A stretch of 21,557 nucleotides of DNA from Proteromonas lacertae. Taxonomy: Eukaryota; Sar; Bigyra; Opalinata; Proteromonadidae. The stretch is from NCBI GenBank assembly GCA_002245135.1, contig NGBS01000360.1:1-21557 (forward strand), written 5' to 3'. The notes under the pieces are model-generated. The model saw nothing but the letters and a program-made list of their open reading frames with translations, was not told where the DNA came from and made no database searches. A program made the position numbers and the translations under genes. Below, piece after piece: positions 16,753 through 21,557 of this stretch; position 1 is the first letter of the stretch, and each line of letters starts with the position of its first letter.

Positions 16753-18030
16753 ATGGATATTCCAAAAAAGACTTTACCAGAGCTATATTCACAATACAAC
16801 TATTTATCTGCTAAAGATTTCATCAATATTTGCACTCACTATGGTTATAGCGAAGATGAAGCTAAGACTTTTGCATATTCTTCTCCACGATATCAGTTAG
16901 CATCAAAAAGAGTTCGTCCTAAAAAATTTAGGTATACTACTATTAAAGTACCAGGTACTTTTATGATTGATTTTGCATTCTTTCAAGGAAATGATGGTCC
17001 TCCATCCTTATTTATTATTAATGTAGTATCGAGGAAAGTATGGGTTTATACTTTAGCAAGTAGAAGTGGTTTAGCTTTTGCAGAAGCTTTTACAAAGTTT
17101 GTATTTCAGAATAGGGTAAAAGGAATTTTAGAAGGAGAGGAGGAATATATGATTTTCATTGCTTCTATCATTTGTGATAGAGAAGGAGTATTTATAAGTA
17201 ATGAATTTCAAAATTTCTGTAAAAAGTATAAAATAAAGATACATTATAAAGATACAGATGAGCATAATATCATGGGTATTTTGGATAGAGCAGTTAGAAC
17301 AATAAAGGATCTTATTTATTATAGAGGAAGTACATATGATCAAAAGAATTTAATAAAAACACAAGCTAATTTAAATAATTTTATCCAAATGATTGTAAAG
17401 GATTACAACAATACTCCTCATTCAGGAATTAAAGGATATACACCAAATGAAGTATATGATGATATGAGTCTACAATTGAAATTCCTCCATGAATCGAGGA
17501 ATTATAATAGAAATCTTAAAGCCAAAAAAGGATCTCCGTTTAATGTTGGAGATAAAGTGAGAGTTAGGGAAAGAGCAAAATCAAAATTAGGTAAGTCTCA
17601 TAGGTATAGTGATCAAGTATATACGATAAAGAGGAAAAATCCTTTTTCATATGATATTGATGTATATGATGAAGGAAGAATAACTACCAAAAGATTTAAG
17701 GAGTATGAATTACTAAATGTATCAGATACACATCCATCCTTTGCTAAACAGAATGAACAGTATTACAGAACAATAGGAAAGGAAATGCAACAGTATACAA
17801 GAGATCCTGATTATGTTCCTCCTGGTGTAGTTGTTAATGATGAACCTCAATTACAACCTGTTGCTGAAACAGTTCCTGTTAATCCTGCAGAACAAGCAGT
17901 GCAAGATTATAAGGATAATAATGCTGCACTTGATTTTGTTAATAAAGTTAGAAGGACAAGATCAGGAAGGATAAGTAGACCTAATCCTCTATACTCACGA
18001 AGTATATATGGAGCAGGACATATATGGTAA
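16753..18030 (+). CDS. Polinton retroviral-type (rve) integrase
   Basis: 425 residues. An N-terminal helical region (1-60) is followed by a DDE/RNase-H-fold core. The core starts at GTFMIDFAFFQ (about 68-78), continues through INVVSRKVWVYTLASRSG and IICDREGVFIS (about 138-148), and ends in the HNIMGILDRAVRTIKDLIYY helix; YNNTPHSGIKGYTPNEV (about 218-234) is the typical segment after the core. An SH3-like C-terminal domain opens with FNVGDKVRVRE (about 259-269). The tail is long and disordered, with RRTRSGRISRP near the end, a basic motif also found at the ends of many retroelement integrases. The protein inserts the linear element DNA into the host chromosome. It reads as one whole open frame. 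Confidence 0.9.
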   Translation: MDIPKKTLPELYSQYNYLSAKDFINICTHYGYSEDEAKTFAYSSPRYQLASKRVRPKKFRYTTIKVPGTFMIDFAFFQGNDGPPSLFIINVVSRKVWVYTLASRSGLAFAEAFTKFVFQNRVKGILEGEEEYMIFIASIICDREGVFISNEFQNFCKKYKIKIHYKDTDEHNIMGILDRAVRTIKDLIYYRGSTYDQKNLIKTQANLNNFIQMIVKDYNNTPHSGIKGYTPNEVYDDMSLQLKFLHESRNYNRNLKAKKGSPFNVGDKVRVRERAKSKLGKSHRYSDQVYTIKRKNPFSYDIDVYDEGRITTKRFKEYELLNVSDTHPSFAKQNEQYYRTIGKEMQQYTRDPDYVPPGVVVNDEPQLQPVAETVPVNPAEQAVQDYKDNNAALDFVNKVRRTRSGRISRPNPLYSRSIYGAGHIW

Positions 18031-18094
18031 ATTTATATTTTTTTATGCTTTTTTGTTTTCCCCTATAAATAAAACTCATAATAAGAAATGTTAC

Positions 18095-18793
18095 TTAAAA
18101 ATTATCACCCATATAAGTGTTTCCTATTCTTAAAATTTGAGATTGCCTTGGGATATAAAAAGGTTTGCAATATGGCATACCCTTAAAACTAAAATCTTTA
18201 TGATTTACAACGCCGTTAGATTGAGGTTTTTCAGAGAAGTAAATACCAGTAACATTTTTAGTATCGTTTTCTACAACTGTTAAAGTAAATACTAAATCGT
18301 TTTTGATATACTGAAAATAAGAATCGAATTTACTTTTATATAAATCATTAGGTATTTGCCATGACAATTGTGGAGAGTTATACATGTAAAAATCAATACT
18401 ATCAAAATCTGTAGATTGAAATGATAAAGATTTATCTGCCAATATTGTCATCATAATAAAATTATTATAAAAATCTAATTGTATAGGAAACATTGCTTCT
18501 CCTACCATATTATTACCTTTAATAATTACCATATCTATAGTAATAAACTGAGTACCAAGTTTCCAAGGAAATCCTACTTTTAATTTAGTAAATAGTACAT
18601 TCTCGTAAATTGTTAATATACCATTAACAGCAGCATTGAGATCTGTTTTTTTAGCAACATTTTTAATATCCTCCTTGCTAGCCAATGTTTGAATATCAGG
18701 CATATTAATAAGGATATCTTCTGCAGCATCTTGCACTTCCTCTCTAATTGTTTCGATTATTTTTTGAGTGTTATTTATGTTATTACCCAACAT
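18095..18793 (-). CDS. Polinton protein of unknown function, 232 aa
   Basis: The ATG at 18793 starts an N-terminal helical part (about 1-60, with heptad-like spacing in NTQKIIETIREEVQDAAEDI). A beta-rich globular part with many aromatic residues follows (about 65-225). This helix-then-beta layout resembles trimeric attachment or spike-type virion proteins in general form, but I recognise no specific family. It is convergent with the integrase (64 bases between stops) and lies 29 bases downstream of the ATPase region on the same strand. It therefore sits at the end of the minus-strand structural set, which makes a virion role more likely than a replication role. It reads as whole. Confidence 0.65.
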   Translation of the reverse strand: MLGNNINNTQKIIETIREEVQDAAEDILINMPDIQTLASKEDIKNVAKKTDLNAAVNGILTIYENVLFTKLKVGFPWKLGTQFITIDMVIIKGNNMVGEAMFPIQLDFYNNFIMMTILADKSLSFQSTDFDSIDFYMYNSPQLSWQIPNDLYKSKFDSYFQYIKNDLVFTLTVVENDTKNVTGIYFSEKPQSNGVVNHKDFSFKGMPYCKPFYIPRQSQILRIGNTYMGDNF

Positions 18794-18822
18794 TACAAAG
18801 AAAAATGTAAATGAATTAAAAG

Positions 18823-19572
18823 TTATTTTTCTTCCAATACTTTATCAAAATTTATCCTAAATTCGGATTTAGCTCTATCTATATAGAGGAAAGCATAAGG
18901 AGAGGAATTAACTACTGCATTATACACTTTCTTAAAATCCTCAAAAGAATCTGGCCATAACTCCAAGGATTCGTATAATCTCCTTAAATTATCTTCAGTT
19001 AAACCTTTAAAGACTAAACAATAATCAATTTGTAATCTGGCTTGAGGAGATAAATCAGTTATATACTGAGAACTAAATATTGTTTTGGACTTATAATGCC
19101 TATTGTGTTTAGTAATTGTATTAATAATAGGCATCTTTAATTCAGAGGAAATATCATCAAATATAAAAATATTTTCAGGATAGGTCATATTACTCTTATC
19201 CACAGGATCCAAATCCTTCATCACCTTTTGTAAATTGTTATATCCTTCTTCTTCATTTATTAAAGAATCATATTTTTCATAGTATATACCATTATACTTT
19301 AACAACTGAAATATCTTTTCATATATAATATCATTGTCCAATGTACTTACAAAAAAGAATACCTTTTGTTCTTACTCAGAGGATAAAATGTTTTTCAAAA
19401 TGTTATAGATTAAAGTTGTCTTACCTGATTTCTTTTTTGCTACAATAAATATATTGCTGAAAGGTTCCTCAAAGTACTCTTAACCTAAAACACTCTTCGA
19501 TGGCTTCTTTTTTTTCTTTGGTTTTTCCAAAGGTTCTACAGATAAGTTATTTATTATTTTAATACGATACAT
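18823..19572 (-). pseudogene. Polinton FtsK/HerA-type DNA-packaging ATPase, fossil
   Basis: The C-terminal part is clear: a NIFIFDD Walker B strand, then a helix with HNRHYKSKTIFSSQY, matching the sensor and Arg-containing strand of A32-like packaging ATPases, and a hydrophobic C-terminal region. A Walker A-type P-loop segment lies in the 5' part of the gene, so all main parts of the family are present. The gene looks broken, with about one or two breaks. In intact Polintons this ATPase is thought to pump DNA into the capsid. It stands between the core-like peptides and the unknown 232-aa gene on the minus strand, as expected for the structural module. Confidence 0.75.
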
Positions 19573-19648
19573 ACACAAAACAAAAGAAAAAAGAAAATGA
19601 AATATTTTAATGAAATTGTCTTATGCGTCTAGTTCTTCTTCTCCTTGA

Positions 19649-19876
19649 TCATCCTCTTCTTCTTCTTCTTCTGCCTAAACCTACTTTACTCAATGATTTA
19701 GATGCTATATTAGCAACTGTACTCCAAGGATTTAAAACTGAATTAGCTATCTTAATTCCATTACTTAATACTTTATGATCATGCATGTATTTTCCTATCT
19801 TTTTAATAGTATCACCTAAACCTTTTCCTTTTCTTGGAGGACCGTATGAAATAGGATCACTTCCTTTAAGAGGCAT
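19649..19876 (-). CDS. Small basic Polinton peptide, 75 aa
   Basis: From the ATG at 19876, the peptide has a Gly/Pro/Lys-rich head (SYGPPRKGKGLGD), a central amphipathic helix region (about 22-65) and a GRRRRRRG end. It is strongly positively charged. Its size, position next to the capsid gene and Arg-block tail suggest a DNA-condensing or membrane-active minor virion peptide comparable to adenovirus core or pVI-derived peptides; this is inference. It lies 11 bases downstream of the 93-aa peptide on the same strand and shares its Gly-Arg6 block. It looks whole. Confidence 0.65.
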   Translation of the reverse strand: MPLKGSDPISYGPPRKGKGLGDTIKKIGKYMHDHKVLSNGIKIANSVLNPWSTVANIASKSLSKVGLGRRRRRRG

Positions 19877-19887
19877 AATAGTTCTTG

Positions 19888-20169
19888 CTAAAGGAGGATT
19901 TCTTCTATTTTGGGAATCTTTGCAAGAATGTCTTTAAATGATCCTCCTCTTACTCTGCAACGTCTTCTTCTTCTTCTACCATATCCTTGTTTCTCAATAA
20001 CATGAGAAATAGCATTGCCAGCAAATGGTATTAACTTTGCTATTCCGCTTAAAATACCTTTTCCTTTTAACCAATTTCCTCCTCTGTACCTTCTTTTTCG
20101 TCCTCTTCTTCTTCTTTTTTTACTCGAGGTGCCTCGAGAGCCTTTTAATTTAAATGAGTATAACCCCAT
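19888..20169 (-). CDS. Adenovirus mu/pX-like Arg-rich core peptide, 93 aa
   Basis: From the ATG at 20169 the order is a short head, a KKRRRRGRKRRYRGG basic block (about 17-31), a hydrophobic helix region (ILSGIAKLIPFAGNAISHVI, about 39-58), a GRRRRRRCRVRGG block (about 64-76), and a short tail. A very basic block ending in Arg-x-Arg-Gly-Gly followed by a hydrophobic helix is the architecture of the adenovirus core precursor pX (mu). The Gly-Gly positions resemble adenain-type cleavage sites, which fits because Polintons usually carry an adenain-like protease. The probable role is DNA condensation in the virion. No alignment was run, so the resemblance is by eye. It looks whole. Confidence 0.65.
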   Translation of the reverse strand: MGLYSFKLKGSRGTSSKKRRRRGRKRRYRGGNWLKGKGILSGIAKLIPFAGNAISHVIEKQGYGRRRRRRCRVRGGSFKDILAKIPKIEEILL

Positions 20170-20216
20170 ATTGAAAAACAGTAAGAAATATAAGAATGAC
20201 TTAAATTTTAAAATTT

Positions 20217-21557
20217 TTATATTACTCTTTGAATTCCTCTCATTCCAACTTCTATAATTCTTCCTGTGATGATGTAGAATCGGTGAGTTACTGATGTTAT
20301 ATCATGTTGTAAATCATTTTTTTGTTTTGGTCCAAATTTTACATTATAACAATCAAAAGTTATCTTAAGTTGTTGGTCTAATGGTCTTCCTCCTCTGGAC
20401 TTAATATTAGTCAAATTATTATCAGCAGTAAACTTCAAAATTTCAATAAACTTTTTGGGAATGGTTTAGTATTATATTGGTCAAAATAGGTTGTTGTAAG
20501 CATTTTCTGCATTTGGTAATATGAATCCTGATTGTTTACGTATAAGAAATCAGGAGTATAAACAAAATCATTTAATAACCATCTAAATCTAGTATCAGGA
20601 TGATCAAAAGATACTGTTTGTTCATCATTATCTACTGCAGTATACCAATATATACTTAACATAAGGACCAATACTTGAATCAATTGTAAAATTGTACTGG
20701 AAATGATTAGTAGCTGTTGAATTAGTAACTGTTGTTTGGACAATATTAAAATCATTAAAATCAATAGGATGACGATATACCCAATTTAAAGTATTGGCAT
20801 TACAATCAGGATCAGTATTGTAACAAGCATATAATTCCAAATTAAATAAATCTACTTTTGGTTGTATCATATCATGATCACCTGGACCTTTTTCTGCCAT
20901 GCATGTTTTAGATCTAGGTCCAAAAGTAAATTGAATGAAAATCTTCTCTCCAAAGAACATATCATTGGATAAACTCAATATGGTATTATATAATTCTTCT
21001 AATACCATTCTAACTTTGCATATATTTGCATTATCTTCCAAAGGAATATCTTTAGTAGGACAATTTGAACTACTAAATCCAGTTACTGTTCTGTTCTTTA
21101 TTTCCCATCTTCCTGCTTGGTTATTCCATTCTTTATGTATACCAGTAAATAATTTACTATTTTGATCAAAATAGTTATCATCAATAATTACTTTCTTGGC
21201 TAATTGTGCTGCAATATCTCTATAATCATTATACTGAAAATCCAAATCACATATCAAGGAACCAGTAATATTATACACTCTAATTGTGGATAAATTGAAA
21301 GTATTAAAGAGGATTACTGTAGGATTTTCAACACCTTGAATATCCTCTGCTTTATCCCAATAGAATTTTTGTTCCCATTCCATATAGGATTGGGATAAAT
21401 TAATACAATTATCAGGAGATAACTCGAATGTAACAGTATTTGAGGAATTACTTTCTGCAAAGTAATAACATCTCTTGTTTGATTAGGAGTAATACGTATC
21501 CAATGCTGTTCTGGTTTAAAAACTTGGATATCACTTGAATATTTTTGAGATGTAGGA
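20217..21557 (-). pseudogene. Polinton major capsid protein (double jelly-roll type), fossil, cut by the window edge
   Basis: A beta-rich coding region on the minus strand enters from the right edge and ends at about 20217. Segments such as ANICKVRMVLEELYN, FFGEKIFIQFTFGPRSK and FNLELYACYN resemble the second jelly-roll of Polinton major capsid proteins, with alternating hydrophobic strands and the conserved position of a basic strand before the last sheets. More than 440 codons of sequence are present and the start is outside the window, in keeping with a protein of about 600 residues. The gene looks broken, with about two to three breaks in the visible part. An assignment to the penton (minor capsid) protein is less likely because of the length. 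Confidence 0.65.

Larger units (their letters stand above)
11215..21557. mobile_element. Polinton/Maverick element, left part, runs off the right edge
   Basis: The element is recognised by its gene set: protein-primed family B DNA polymerase, retroviral-type integrase, FtsK/HerA-type packaging ATPase, Arg-rich core-like peptides and a double-jelly-roll-type capsid gene. The left boundary is placed at about 11215, where GT92 similarity stops and palindromic repeats begin; the exact end is uncertain. The right end, its terminal repeat and the maturation protease are outside the window. At least 10.3 kb is present, consistent with the usual 15-20 kb. It is a fossil copy: polymerase, integrase and accessory genes read as long open frames, whereas the ATPase and capsid genes look broken, with about three to four breaks in the visible part. 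The limited damage and the G+C content unlike the flank suggest a fairly young insertion. Confidence 0.88.

Noticed and set aside
17128-17343. Short minus-strand frame inside the integrase
   Set aside because: Antisense to the conserved integrase core; composition follows from the overlapping gene.
20015-20257. Plus-strand Leu/Phe/Pro-rich frame over the basic peptides
   Set aside because: Its Leu-rich run is simply the complement of the Arg-rich block of the minus-strand core peptide.
1-21557. A giant-virus genome carrying an integrated virophage
   Set aside because: AT-richness and polymerase/integrase/capsid genes would fit a Mavirus-like virophage, but the left half has Golgi-type signal-anchored transferases, decayed gene copies and no giant-virus core genes, which fits a eukaryotic chromosome better. 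Not fully excluded.
1-21557. tRNA, rRNA or riboswitch
   Set aside because: No cloverleaf with a T-loop consensus and no rRNA-like conserved stretch was seen on either strand.

Overview
The window is eukaryotic DNA, very AT-rich and gene-dense, in two halves. Positions 1 to about 11,214 hold a cluster of glycan-building and glycan-modifying enzymes, all visibly A+T-loaded (long runs of Asn, Ile, Lys and Tyr codons). From about 11,215 to the right edge lies part of a Polinton/Maverick element, a virus-like DNA element with a protein-primed DNA polymerase and a retroviral-type integrase. It is visibly richer in G+C than the left half.

Left half: a C-terminal coding end (1-177), a GT15-like mannosyltransferase (190-1127, minus), a GT31-like beta-1,3-galactosyltransferase (1148 to about 2158), a DxD glycosyltransferase with GT15 features (2213-3310), a fucosyltransferase-like gene (3353-4428, minus), an AT3/SGNH O-acyltransferase (4427-6160), a GT92 glycosyltransferase (6315-7295, minus), a PF03407-type glycosyltransferase (7485-8778), a second AT3/SGNH acyltransferase (8793-10526), and the C-terminal end of a second GT92 gene (10960-11214, minus). 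Several proteins begin with a hydrophobic signal anchor, as expected for Golgi type II enzymes. The acyltransferase/GT92 convergent pair occurs twice, so the cluster has grown by duplication, and several members carry small frame disruptions. GT92, GT31, PF03407-type transferases and SGNH-fused acyltransferases together are best known from expanded nematode families, whereas GT15 is best known from fungi. I therefore leave the host unnamed.

Right half: the element's left end abuts the GT92 fragment, with palindromic GAGGAT repeats (11216-11330) and an isolated G-rich island (11489-11538). The gene order is then polymerase (minus), an unknown 303-aa protein (plus), integrase (plus), an unknown 232-aa protein (minus), packaging ATPase (minus), two small Arg-rich peptides resembling adenovirus core peptides (minus), and a major capsid protein that runs off the right edge (minus). 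Replication and integration genes read as long open frames, while the ATPase and capsid genes look broken. It therefore reads as a fairly young but inactive copy. The protease gene and right end are not in the window.

The two most informative points are the dense surface-glycan gene cluster with a duplicated acyltransferase/GT92 module, and the apparent insertion of the Polinton into the second GT92 copy.
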